Shown here: positions 26,512 through 35,075 of the stretch, piece by piece
How positions within the stretch are numbered: the first letter of the stretch is position 1
How the letters are laid out: each line of letters opens with the position of its first letter
NCBI RefSeq assembly: GCF_904067045.1
Contig: NZ_CAJFDC010000014.1
Span: 248,001-312,000, forward strand
Origin: Pseudomonas sp. FEN
GTDB taxonomy: Bacteria > Pseudomonadota > Gammaproteobacteria > Pseudomonadales > Pseudomonadaceae
Direction of reading: 5' to 3'
DNA: 64,000 nucleotides
Notes under the pieces: model-generated
Told to the model about the DNA's origin: nothing
The model's database searches: none
What the model saw: only the letters and a program-made list of their open reading frames with translations
Translations under genes and position numbers: made by a program

Positions 26512-27513
26512 ATGACCAAGATCATACAGGGACAGCTCAATCGTCGCGGCTTCCTTACCGCCAGCTCCATCGCCTTGGGCGCGCTGGGGCTGTCGTCCCT
26601 GGTGCCGCGCGCTTTGGGCGCCACAGCCAAACTCTCGGACCTGACCCTCGCCGTCGCCACCTACCGTGGCCAGGACTCATACTTCACCGACGAGGCGGGC
26701 ACCTCCCATACACCCTACAAAGTCGACTATGCGGAATTTGCCGGTGGCAATCTGATCGTCGAAGCCTTGGCTTCGGGCAGTCTGGACATCGGTGGCATGA
26801 GTGAGATCCCGCCGATTTTCTCGATCCAGAGCCATCGCGAACCGAAGCTGATCGCCGTGCTTCAAGGCGACGTGAATAACCAGGTGATCCTGATCCCCAA
26901 GGATTCGAAACTGGAGTCCATCGAGCAACTGAAGGGCAAGCGGGTGGGTTATGTGCGCTCCACCACGTCTCACTACTTCTTGATCAAGGCCCTGAAGGAA
27001 CAAGGGCTGACGTTGAACGACATCACTGCCGTATCGCTCACCCCACAAGACGGTTTCAGCGCGTTCCAGAGCGGCCAGTTGGACGCCTGGGTGATCTACG
27101 GCGTGTTTATCCAATTGGCGAAGTTTCGCAGTGGTGCCCGGGTGCTGAAAACCGCCCTGGGCTACCTCTCGGGTAACTACTTAATCGCCGCCCGCCCCGC
27201 CGCCTTGGAAGACCCACTGCGCAAACAGGCGATCCAGGATTACCTGCAGCGCCAAGCGCACACCCTGGAGTGGATGAACAACAACCCCGAACCTTGGGCC
27301 GCGAAATCGGCGCAGTTGCTCGGGGTGGATAAAGCGGTGTTCCTCGACATGTACAACAGCCGCAGCCAACCCTACAAGTTGATCGAAGTGAATGAACACG
27401 CCATCGCTTCACAACAGGAAGTGGCGGATCTGTTTTTCGACGCCGGGGTGTTGAGCGAGCGGCTGGATGTCAGCCCGTTGTGGGATCGGCAGTTCAAGTT
27501 GCTGTCGATATAA
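26512..27513 (+). CDS. SsuA-like substrate-binding protein with Tat signal
   Basis: This 333-residue binding protein of the sulfonate/nitrate family begins with a twin-arginine signal (NRRGFLTASSIALGALGL), unlike its paralogue three genes upstream. The fold is marked by GGNLIVEALASGSLDIGGMSE, LKGKRVGYVRSTTSHYFLI and SGQLDAWVIYGVF. The start at 26512 is the only one that gives a signal peptide. It has four Met and no Cys. Two different SsuA-like proteins in one operon suggest two ligands or ligand classes sharing a membrane transporter. Confidence 0.87.
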   Translation: MTKIIQGQLNRRGFLTASSIALGALGLSSLVPRALGATAKLSDLTLAVATYRGQDSYFTDEAGTSHTPYKVDYAEFAGGNLIVEALASGSLDIGGMSEIPPIFSIQSHREPKLIAVLQGDVNNQVILIPKDSKLESIEQLKGKRVGYVRSTTSHYFLIKALKEQGLTLNDITAVSLTPQDGFSAFQSGQLDAWVIYGVFIQLAKFRSGARVLKTALGYLSGNYLIAARPAALEDPLRKQAIQDYLQRQAHTLEWMNNNPEPWAAKSAQLLGVDKAVFLDMYNSRSQPYKLIEVNEHAIASQQEVADLFFDAGVLSERLDVSPLWDRQFKLLSI

Positions 27514-27540
27514 ACTCTATTTTGATCGAGTGAACCGACC

Positions 27541-28728
27541 ATGAGTCTTTCTTCTCAATACCCCCCCCTGCTGCGCTCGGTGGAAGTGGCCCATTTCGAA
27601 GCGCTGCTGGAACGCATCAGTACCCAGCTCGCCGCGACCGCTCATCTTTACGACGAAAGCGGAGCCTTCCCCCGCGACAATTTCAAGCTGCTGCATGAGC
27701 ACGGCCTGGTGGCCCTGACTGTGCCCAAGGCACTGGGCGGTGGTGGTGCCAACCTGGCCCAGGCGCGCAAGGCCATCAGCGCCATCGCCAAGGGCGAACC
27801 TTCCACCGCCTTGATCTTGGTGATGCAGTACCTGCAACACGCCCGTTTGCAAGACAGCAAAACCTGGCCCCAGGCCTTGCGCACGCAAGTGGCCGAGGAT
27901 GCGGTGAGCAATGGTGCGCTGATCAACGCCCTGCGCGTCGAACCAGACCTCGGTACACCGGCCCGTGGCGGCCTGCCGGCGACCATCGCTCGACGCACTG
28001 CTGCCGGCTGGCGGATCAGCGGGCGCAAGATCTACTCCACCGGCAGTCATGGCCTGACGTGGCTCAGCGTCTGGGCCCGCAGCACGGATGAAGACCCGCT
28101 GGTCGGTGCCTGGTTGGTGCACAAGGACACGCCCGGTATCAGCATCATCGAAGATTGGGACCATCTGGGCATGCGCGCCACCTGCAGTCACGAAGTGGCG
28201 TTCGACAACGTCCTGGTGCCGCTGGATCACGCCGTCAGTGTCAGCCTCTGGAGCGCACCGCAACCCGAGCTCGATGGCGACGGATTCCTGTGGATGTCGG
28301 TATTGCTTTCATCGGTCTACGATGCCGTTGCCCAAGCCGCCCGGGACTGGCTGGTAGGCTGGCTGGAACAACGCAAGCCATCCAACCTTGGTGCGGCACT
28401 GTCGACCCTGCCGCGCTTCCAGGAAACCGTTGGGCAGATCGACACCTTGCTGTTCGCCAACCGCAGCCTGCTGGATGCCGCCGCCGAAGGACACACGCCT
28501 GCAAGTAACGCCGCGCAACTGAAGTTCCTGGTAACCAGCAATGCTATCCGCGCCGTCGAGCTGGCCATCGAGGCGTCCGGCAACCCCGGTCTGTCACGCC
28601 ACAACCCACTGCAAAGGCACTACCGCGATGTGCTGTGCAGTCGCGTCCACACGCCGCAGAACGACACCGTGTTGCAAGGCGTCGGCAAAGCTGTCTTCAC
28701 CCAGCGCCAGCAGAAGGAATACCCATGA
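27541..28728 (+). CDS. Acyl-CoA-dehydrogenase-fold flavoprotein (DszC/SfnB-like)
   Basis: This 395-residue protein of the acyl-CoA dehydrogenase superfamily is most like the monooxygenase branch (DszC, SfnB) linked to sulfone or sulfur-compound metabolism. Domain order is an N-terminal helical part (HEHGLVALTVPKALGGGGAN), a beta domain (DHLGMRATCSHEVAFDNV, VPLDHAV) and a C-terminal helical part (AIEASGNPGLSRHNPLQRHYRDVLC). The ATG overlaps nothing upstream; its stop overlaps the next gene by four bases. It may provide the oxygenation or desaturation step paired with the NtaA-type enzyme. Substrate unknown. Confidence 0.83.
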   Translation: MSLSSQYPPLLRSVEVAHFEALLERISTQLAATAHLYDESGAFPRDNFKLLHEHGLVALTVPKALGGGGANLAQARKAISAIAKGEPSTALILVMQYLQHARLQDSKTWPQALRTQVAEDAVSNGALINALRVEPDLGTPARGGLPATIARRTAAGWRISGRKIYSTGSHGLTWLSVWARSTDEDPLVGAWLVHKDTPGISIIEDWDHLGMRATCSHEVAFDNVLVPLDHAVSVSLWSAPQPELDGDGFLWMSVLLSSVYDAVAQAARDWLVGWLEQRKPSNLGAALSTLPRFQETVGQIDTLLFANRSLLDAAAEGHTPASNAAQLKFLVTSNAIRAVELAIEASGNPGLSRHNPLQRHYRDVLCSRVHTPQNDTVLQGVGKAVFTQRQQKEYP

Positions 28729-29684
28729 CTCAGCTTGTAATTGCCAGCCAACTGGATGAAGACTTCAACGATGTGATCCGCCAGCGCCTTGCGCAAACGC
28801 ACCCCGGTGCTCGCGTAATCGGCGTACCCACCGGGGTACCCAGCGACCTTGCGGCTGAAGTCAGTATCCTGTTGGCGCGACCAATCAATGTGCGCGGCTA
28901 CCTGGCGCCGGACACACCGCCACCGGGCTGGCCCTATGGTCTGAAATGGATTCAGGTGGTGTCTTCGGGTATCGACTTCTACCCCCAATGGTTGTTCAAC
29001 GGCCCACCGGTGAGTACGTCGCGGGGCAGCGCCGCCGAGAACATCGCCGAATTCGCCCTGGCGGCAATCTTCGCCGCCGCCAAGCGTCTGCCGGACATCT
29101 GGGTGCATGACTCGCAGTGGAATTTCAGTGCGTTGACGCCGCTCAAAGGGACCACCCTGGGCATTCTCGGCTTTGGTGCCATCGGCCGCAGCCTAGCGGC
29201 CAAGGCCCATGCCCTGGGCATCAATGTGCTGGCGCTGCGTCAAAGCCAGACGCCGTTCGAGGTTGAAGGCGTCGAGGCCGCGCGGGATATCCATGACCTG
29301 TTTGCCCGCGCCGATCACCTGGTGCTGGCGGCGCCCCTGACCGAGACGACCCGGCATGTCGTCAACAGTGCCGTGCTCGCCAGCGCCAAGCCCGGTCTGC
29401 ATCTGATCAACATCGCTCGTGGTGGTCTACTCGACCACGGGGCTTTGCTCGAAGCACTGGATAGCGGAACGATCGGCCTCGCCTCGCTGGACGTCACCGA
29501 GCCCGAGCCGCTGCCGGACGGACACCTGCTCTACTCCCATCCACGGGTTCATTTGTCGCCCCATACCTCAGCGATTTCCAGCAACAGTCGCCACGAAATT
29601 GCCGACAGCTTCCTGACCAATCTCGCGCGTTTCCTCAGCGGTTTGGCACCGGAGAATCTGGCGAACGTACAACGAGGGTATTAG
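28725..29684 (+). CDS. D-isomer-specific 2-hydroxyacid dehydrogenase
   Basis: This 319-residue NAD(P)-dependent dehydrogenase has the Rossmann motif GILGFGAIGRS near residue 146, the active-site Arg in INIARGGLLD, a conserved Glu region (VTEPEPLPDGHLLY) and the catalytic His in LSPHTSA. It should interconvert a 2-hydroxy and a 2-oxo acid. The ATG overlaps the stop of the flavoprotein gene, ending an apparent operon that began at the thiol dioxygenase. It has one Met and no Cys in 319 residues. The carbon skeleton left after sulfur removal is its likely substrate, which is an inference from position. Confidence 0.87.
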   Translation: MTQLVIASQLDEDFNDVIRQRLAQTHPGARVIGVPTGVPSDLAAEVSILLARPINVRGYLAPDTPPPGWPYGLKWIQVVSSGIDFYPQWLFNGPPVSTSRGSAAENIAEFALAAIFAAAKRLPDIWVHDSQWNFSALTPLKGTTLGILGFGAIGRSLAAKAHALGINVLALRQSQTPFEVEGVEAARDIHDLFARADHLVLAAPLTETTRHVVNSAVLASAKPGLHLINIARGGLLDHGALLEALDSGTIGLASLDVTEPEPLPDGHLLYSHPRVHLSPHTSAISSNSRHEIADSFLTNLARFLSGLAPENLANVQRGY

Positions 29685-29705
29685 GAACTACCAATCGACT
29701 GTCAC

Positions 29706-29765
29706 CGCGGGCAAGCCACGCACCCACACGTCATGCGTTACCTGTGGGAGCGTGGCTTGCCCGCG
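29706..29765. repeat. Pseudomonas REP-type inverted repeat
   Basis: cgcgggcaagccacg (29706-29720) is an exact inverted copy of cgtggcttgcccgcg (29751-29765), 30 bases apart. The right arm with its flank tgtgggagcg...gcccgcgat is the common REP signature of fluorescent pseudomonads. It lies 22 bases after the dehydrogenase stop and may also end or stabilise the long upstream transcript. Confidence 0.85.
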
Positions 29766-30095
29766 ATTGCGTTTTGATTACCTCACATAAACATCATAAT
29801 TACGCATCTTAATACTTAACTTAATGTATATCTTTCATAATTAACTTATAGCTAATCGGAATTTTACAACCCCTTATTATACAAATATTGTTACAACCAT
29901 CACCGACCCCTGACCAGGTGGAGGCCCACGGAACTGCGGGTTTTTTGGCCGACACCACTCCACGGTCAACCGCCACACACACCTAAAACCAGCTCAAGCC
30001 ACCGCCGCCATGGCTTTCGGACCATGGTCCTGGCAACGCTTTGCGCAAGAAAACATAACGACGCCAAGGCTGCATCTACACACCAGGGGTTCACC
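29766..30095. promoter_or_regulatory. AT-rich leader of the TBDR gene
   Basis: No gene is seen. Positions 29775-29890 are strongly AT-rich, including agctaat at about 29851, a motif also seen near 19991. This probably holds the promoter and regulator sites of the receptor gene. Confidence 0.35.
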
Positions 30096-32228
30096 ATGCA
30101 CGACATCTTCAATTCAAACCGTCTGACGCTAGCCGTATCGTTGACCCTGTTCGGGTTGTCGGCCCACGCCGAAGAAAACACCAAGGATGGTGCCCTCCCC
30201 GTTGTCACGGTCACCGCTGAACACCACGCCGAGGACTTGCAAAAGACCCCACTGGCGATCTCCGCGTTCGACGAGAAAGCCCTTGAGGACAAGCAGATCA
30301 AAAGTATCCGCGACCTCTCCGGGCAAGTGCCGAACCTGACCCTGAGCCGCCAGTCGATCTCCTACAGCGCACAGACCTACGGCATTCGCGGCATCGGCGA
30401 GACCGATCCGATCCAGGAGGCGGCCGTCGCGGTCTACGCCGATGACCTGTACATCCCTCGGGCCATTTCCTCGATGCTCGACTTCAACGACGTCGAACGC
30501 GTTGAAGTGTTACGCGGCCCCCAAGGCACGCTCTACGGTCGTAACAGCAGCGCGGGGGCGATCCGGGTGATCACCCGCGATCCAACCCAGGAAACCCGAG
30601 GGTTCTTCGAACTCGGCGCCGGCAACTATGACGCGCAGAACGCACGCCTGCTGATCAGCGGCCCTCTGGTGGACAACGCGCTGTTCGGGAGTTTTTCGGC
30701 GATTCGTTTGAGCCGAGACGGCACCGTCTCCGATCCGACCCGTGGAAAGGACGTAAACAACGTCGATATCCAGTCCTACCGCGGCAAGCTACGCTTCAAT
30801 CCCATCGATTCGCGGTGGGACGTACAACTGACCCTGGCTGGCACCTTCGACCGTGGTGACACCACCAGCTACACACCGTTTGATGCCAACGGTCACTTCG
30901 AAAAATTCAAGAGCTACAGCAGCCTCGACCCGAAAAACCATCTCGATCAGGGCAGTTCGGTGCTACGTGCTATCTATGCGATCGATGATCACCTGAACTT
31001 CAAATCGGTGACTGCCTATTCCGCATTCAACCAGCCTGTGGACTATGATAACTCGGGGCAGGCAGCGCTGATTCAGAACAGCCTGATCACCTACAAGCAG
31101 GACTATGCCACTCAGGAATTCCAGCTCAACGGCAACTACGACGACTTCAGTTTCAGCACCGGCCTGTACCTGTACCGTGAAAAGTTCGACGCCGAGCGCG
31201 ACAGCCTGACCTACTCGATCGCCCGCAACCAAGTGATCGGCCAGGGCCAATACAGCACCACCACCACCGAAAGCTACGCGCTGTATGGCCAGGGCAGTTA
31301 CAAGATCACGTCCCAGTTGTCGCTGATCGCCGGGCTACGCTTTACTCGCGAGCACAAGAACTTCGACTACACCAACTATGTCGTCAACACCAACCGGCAG
31401 ATCACCGGCATCAACTTCACCGCAGACGCGAGCAAGTCCTGGCAATCCACCAGTCCGAAACTCGGCTTCGAATATGCTTGGACAGCGCACCTGAATCAGT
31501 ACGCCTACGTCGCCAAAGGCTTCAAGGCCGGCGGCTACGACAACCGCGCGCCGACCCGGAGCGCCGCCGAACAAGCCTTCTCCCCGGAAGACGTGACCAC
31601 CTGGGAAACCGGCTTCAAAGGCGACTTCTTCGACCAACGCCTGCGGGCCAACGTCGCCCTGTTCTACAACGACTACAAGGACCTGCAGACCAACGCCTAC
31701 GATCCGGCACTGGGCGTGAGCCTGCGCACCAACGTCGGTCGGGCCCACACCTACGGCGTCGAACTGGAAACCCTGACCGCACTGAGCAGCGACCTGCAAC
31801 TGACCGCCAACCTCGGCTACCTGCAAAGCAAGTATGACGACTTCCAAAATGCCAGCGGGGCTGGTGTCAATGCCAATGGTAAGCAGTTGATGTTCTCGCC
31901 ACGCTGGAATGCCAGCGTCGGCCTCAACTACACCATCCCGGCTGGTCTACCCGGCACCTGGCTGGCCGGTACCGATGCGCAGTTCCAGACCAAGTCCTAT
32001 GCCAACGCGCTGAACGACGACATCCAGGAAATCCCGACACAAACTTTCTGGAACGCCCACACCAGCTACATCACCGGCGACGGTCACTGGACCACCACGT
32101 TGTCAGTGAAGAACCTGCTCGACCGTGCCTACCCGCAATCGGTTGGCTACGTGCCCTCCAGTGGCGCTCGCTACTACTCGATCAATGACCCGCGAACCCT
32201 GTTGTTGTCGGTGCGCTACGACCTCTGA
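30096..32228 (+). CDS. TonB-dependent outer membrane receptor
   Basis: This 710-residue receptor has a signal peptide (LTLAVSLTLFGLSAHA) and a TonB-box-like stretch (ALPVVTVTAEHH). The plug domain has DLSGQVPNLTL, GIRGIGETDP and VEVLRGPQGTLYGRNSSAGAI; a 22-strand barrel follows, ending YYSINDPRTLLLSVRYDL. The start at 30096 gives a clean signal peptide and has agggg nearby. Met occurs three times and Cys never in 710 residues, which is extreme economy for an abundant protein. It lies downstream of the sulfur-enzyme operon and is presumably energised by the TonB-ExbBD set at 13.5-15.6 kb. Organosulfur import, rather than siderophore uptake, fits the setting. Confidence 0.92.
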   Translation: MHDIFNSNRLTLAVSLTLFGLSAHAEENTKDGALPVVTVTAEHHAEDLQKTPLAISAFDEKALEDKQIKSIRDLSGQVPNLTLSRQSISYSAQTYGIRGIGETDPIQEAAVAVYADDLYIPRAISSMLDFNDVERVEVLRGPQGTLYGRNSSAGAIRVITRDPTQETRGFFELGAGNYDAQNARLLISGPLVDNALFGSFSAIRLSRDGTVSDPTRGKDVNNVDIQSYRGKLRFNPIDSRWDVQLTLAGTFDRGDTTSYTPFDANGHFEKFKSYSSLDPKNHLDQGSSVLRAIYAIDDHLNFKSVTAYSAFNQPVDYDNSGQAALIQNSLITYKQDYATQEFQLNGNYDDFSFSTGLYLYREKFDAERDSLTYSIARNQVIGQGQYSTTTTESYALYGQGSYKITSQLSLIAGLRFTREHKNFDYTNYVVNTNRQITGINFTADASKSWQSTSPKLGFEYAWTAHLNQYAYVAKGFKAGGYDNRAPTRSAAEQAFSPEDVTTWETGFKGDFFDQRLRANVALFYNDYKDLQTNAYDPALGVSLRTNVGRAHTYGVELETLTALSSDLQLTANLGYLQSKYDDFQNASGAGVNANGKQLMFSPRWNASVGLNYTIPAGLPGTWLAGTDAQFQTKSYANALNDDIQEIPTQTFWNAHTSYITGDGHWTTTLSVKNLLDRAYPQSVGYVPSSGARYYSINDPRTLLLSVRYDL

Positions 32229-32274
32229 CCGCGGATCTCTCGATCACCATGAACCACGCCGTAGGACAGCTGTG

Positions 32275-32862
32275 CTATGGCGCGGTAAACACCGGCTCAC
32301 CCAGATTCAACATCAATCGATTGGCCCAGGCGAAAATCGAAATTGCGTGGATCAGATCCAGAACCTGAGCGTCATCCAGCCCTTGATCGCGAAGCGTGAA
32401 GACGTGACTGGCGTTCAGCGACGCTGGCTCCAGGGTCAGGTCAATGGTGAATTGCACAATGGCCTTTTCACGATCTGTCGTGCCAGCGGTTGCAGGGTCG
32501 GAAAATACCTCGGCGATCACATCGTTACGCTTGGCCAGTTGCTCGAACCGTTGCGCATGCACCGAAGCGCAGTACACGCACCGATTGATCCGCGACACCA
32601 CCGTACTCGCCAGCTCGCGCTCGGCACGGGACAAGCCACCGGGTGCATACATAATGGCGTTGAATGCCTGTGAGCGCTGGCGAAGGATGTCCGGGTGATG
32701 GGCCAGCGTCAGGTAGTAGTCCGACGTCTTGGCCTGTGGGTGACTCTCTTGCAGCACGGCTACTTGTTCGGGCGTGGCGCTGCCCAAGTCGATGGTCGGC
32801 AGCCAGGCTTTCCAGCCCAGCGCTTCGTTGGTGAATCCGTGACTACGAATAGGCTCGCTCAT
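32275..32862 (-). CDS. AhpD-like alkylhydroperoxidase-domain protein
   Basis: This 195-residue protein of the carboxymuconolactone decarboxylase/AhpD fold has an intact redox CxxC (RCVYCASVHAQRF) near residue 97, the relay seen in alkylhydroperoxidases. The flanks LSRAERELASTVVSRIN and LDDAQVLDLIHAISIFAWANRL fit the peroxidase-like family (Avi_7169 type, from memory) found next to peptide-type ABC transporters and flavoenzymes. It is the last gene of an eight-gene minus-strand operon; its start shares one base with the upstream stop (TGATG). It may detoxify peroxides from the operon's monooxygenase. Confidence 0.83.
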   Translation of the reverse strand: MSEPIRSHGFTNEALGWKAWLPTIDLGSATPEQVAVLQESHPQAKTSDYYLTLAHHPDILRQRSQAFNAIMYAPGGLSRAERELASTVVSRINRCVYCASVHAQRFEQLAKRNDVIAEVFSDPATAGTTDREKAIVQFTIDLTLEPASLNASHVFTLRDQGLDDAQVLDLIHAISIFAWANRLMLNLGEPVFTAP

Positions 32863-33389
32863 CAGGCGGCTCCTGCGGACAGTAACGCCCCGAGCCCAGC
32901 GGCCAGGCGCACTTGATAGGACAGAAAGGCAATCAATTGCGCCAGCACGACGATTTCGGCGGTGCTCAATCCTTCATGTTGAAGCGTTTGCAACGCCGCC
33001 CGATCTCCGTGGACAGGGGATTCGATCAAGGTCCGGGTGAAGCTCAAGATCGCCCGCAGACGCTCGTCGTCCAGCGTTTCGAGGGTTCCGGAATCGACGG
33101 CTGCACGCACCGGCTCATTCAAGCCCGACGCTGACAACTGCTCAAGATAGTACGCAGCCAGCCTCGTGTGCGGTGTGAGTCGCGCGGCGTAGTACGCCAC
33201 CCATAGCCGCTCGCTCAACGGCAAACCGTTATCCAGTGCCGGATCAAAGAACAGATCCTGGCTGCCCTGTGTCGCCGAGGCGACCTTGTCCCTGGCATGG
33301 CGTACAGCGTGCAGAGGTGTGCCGGGCTGGATGCCCGATAAGCTATCGATTAAATCCGCTGCGGCTGCAGGTTCGGCGGTCGAGGTCAT
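32862..33389 (-). CDS. CMD-domain protein without CxxC, partner of the AhpD-like protein
   Basis: This 175-residue helical protein of the carboxymuconolactone decarboxylase superfamily shows the fold (LSERLWVAYYAARLTPHTRL, and LSTAEIVVLAQLIAFLSYQ) but has no Cys at all. It is therefore a paralogue lacking the peroxidase relay, like the Avi_7170-type family that accompanies the CxxC-bearing one. The start at 33389 has aggat seven bases upstream; a frame extension to 33449 is not supported. A heteromeric complex with its neighbour is plausible. Function unknown. Confidence 0.78.
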   Translation of the reverse strand: MTSTAEPAAAADLIDSLSGIQPGTPLHAVRHARDKVASATQGSQDLFFDPALDNGLPLSERLWVAYYAARLTPHTRLAAYYLEQLSASGLNEPVRAAVDSGTLETLDDERLRAILSFTRTLIESPVHGDRAALQTLQHEGLSTAEIVVLAQLIAFLSYQVRLAAGLGALLSAGAA

Positions 33390-33455
33390 GACAAATCCTG
33401 TAGGACTGTTGGCGGGAGTTGCGTGCAGAGCCCGGTGGCCCTGGCGCAAGCCGAT

Positions 33456-35021
33456 TCAAGGTTGTTCGGTGACCATGGTCGCTGCCGTGCGGTCGCTGAC
33501 CAACGGCTCGACTTTCAGGCCTTTGCGGGCGGCCCAGATGTTCTGGTAGTGGAACAGCGGGATGATGCCGACGTCATCACTGACTACCTGGACCGAGTCC
33601 TGGAGGATCTTGCGGCGCTTGCCCTCATCGAACTCGGCGGTCGAATCCACCAGTGCCTTGTCCACCAACGGATTGCTGTAATGGCCCCAGTTGGAAGCGC
33701 CCTGCCCTTTGCCGTTGTCAACCGTGGTCAGGATGTTGGTCAGTGCATACGCCGCTTCGCCGGTGCCGTTACCCCAGGCAATCACACTGATTGCCAGTTC
33801 ATTCTTGTTGGCCTTGCCGGCATACACCGCCCATGGCAGCACTTCGAGCTGGACCTTGACGCCGATCCGCGACCAGAACTGTGCCACCGCCTGCATCGCT
33901 TCCGGCGCCTGCGGATAACGATCGCCCGGTACATGCACGGTCAGTTGAAAACCGTCCGGGAAACCGGCCTGCGCCAGCAGTTGCTTGGCCTGTTTCGGGT
34001 CGTACGGAATGTTCTTCACGTCGGGGTTGTAACCGAACGTGTTGGCCGGCATCCATTGGTTGGCCTCGGTGACGGTACCCTGCATGATGCGTTCATCGAT
34101 GGCCTGGCGGTTGATCGCCAGCGAAAGGGCCTTGCGCACGCGCGCATCACGCAGCGGATTCTCGGACAGCAGCTTGCCGGCGTTATCACGTATGAACTCG
34201 TTGGGGCCTGCGCGGAAACTTGGCTGGATAATCAGCGCCCGCAAGCCCTGAAAGGCGAAGACATTGACGCTTGGGGTCTTGCGCAGACGCTCGACATCAG
34301 TGGGGGATACCTTGTCGATCACGTCTACGTCGCCGGCCAGTAACGCTGCGGTGCGGTTGGCGGCGTTGGCGATGAAGCGGAAGTCAACCTTGTCCCAGGT
34401 CGGTTTGGCCCCCCAGTAGGTATCGTTTCTCTCGAAGATCGTCCGGTCACCCGGCACGTAGGAGACGAAGCGGTAAGGCCCTACGCCAACCATGGCCTTG
34501 CCCGAGTTGTAATCGGCGCTGCTGGCCTCGGCGCCGACATGACGGCTGACGATATAGATCGAGTCTACGTCCGGCAGCAGGTTCGCATTGGGCATGCGGG
34601 TCTTGATGACCAGTGTGTGATCGTCTTTGGCCGTTACCGATTCCACGGTACGCGTGGCTCCCGCATAAGAAGCCACGCTGCCCGGTACACTGCGGGCGCG
34701 CTCGAACGAGAAGACGAAGTCATCTGCGGTCAGCGGTGTGCCGTCCTGCCATTTCACGTCGTCGCGCAGGGCGAATTCCCAGGTCGTGTCATCGATGACT
34801 TTCCAGCTCTTGGCCAGGCCCGGCAGGGTTTTGTCATCGTGGCGATTGACCAGCGATTCGAAAGCATGCAACGCCACCGAGCGATCACCGGCATAGTTGT
34901 TCAGTTGCGGATCGAGAGACGACACCGGGTCGGCGTAACCGATACGCAGGGTCTGTGCGCTAGCACTGCCGGCCGCCAGGATAAGCGCCGAGGCTAACAG
35001 TGAACGAACAAGTGGATTCAT
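33456..35021 (-). CDS. Peptide/opine-type ABC substrate-binding protein
   Basis: This 521-residue SBP_bac_5 (DppA/OppA-like) periplasmic protein has a signal peptide (LLASALILAAGSASA). Conserved landmarks are RIGYADPVSSLDPQLNNYAG, LAKSWKVIDDTTWEFALRDDVKWQDGTPLTA (read in parts) and DARVRKALSLAINRQAI. It probably delivers the ligand to the DppBCDF-type transporter encoded just upstream. aaggaa precedes the ATG at 35021. The family found with paired CMD proteins and flavin monooxygenases (KPN_01854 type, from memory) is a good match by context. It has no Cys. Confidence 0.87.
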   Translation of the reverse strand: MNPLVRSLLASALILAAGSASAQTLRIGYADPVSSLDPQLNNYAGDRSVALHAFESLVNRHDDKTLPGLAKSWKVIDDTTWEFALRDDVKWQDGTPLTADDFVFSFERARSVPGSVASYAGATRTVESVTAKDDHTLVIKTRMPNANLLPDVDSIYIVSRHVGAEASSADYNSGKAMVGVGPYRFVSYVPGDRTIFERNDTYWGAKPTWDKVDFRFIANAANRTAALLAGDVDVIDKVSPTDVERLRKTPSVNVFAFQGLRALIIQPSFRAGPNEFIRDNAGKLLSENPLRDARVRKALSLAINRQAIDERIMQGTVTEANQWMPANTFGYNPDVKNIPYDPKQAKQLLAQAGFPDGFQLTVHVPGDRYPQAPEAMQAVAQFWSRIGVKVQLEVLPWAVYAGKANKNELAISVIAWGNGTGEAAYALTNILTTVDNGKGQGASNWGHYSNPLVDKALVDSTAEFDEGKRRKILQDSVQVVSDDVGIIPLFHYQNIWAARKGLKVEPLVSDRTAATMVTEQP

Positions 35022-35075
35022 GGGGGATTCCTTGTACGCAATGGCAATGGGCATGACGAGCGTCAACGCGCTCGT

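Noticed and set aside
29706..29765. A CRISPR repeat unit or tRNA
   Set aside because: It is a single inverted repeat with a REP signature; there is no direct repetition with spacers and no cloverleaf.
30096..32228. A siderophore receptor
   Set aside because: There is no siderophore biosynthesis, Fur-box-like sequence or sigma/anti-sigma pair nearby, and the context and sulfur-poor composition point to sulfur acquisition instead.
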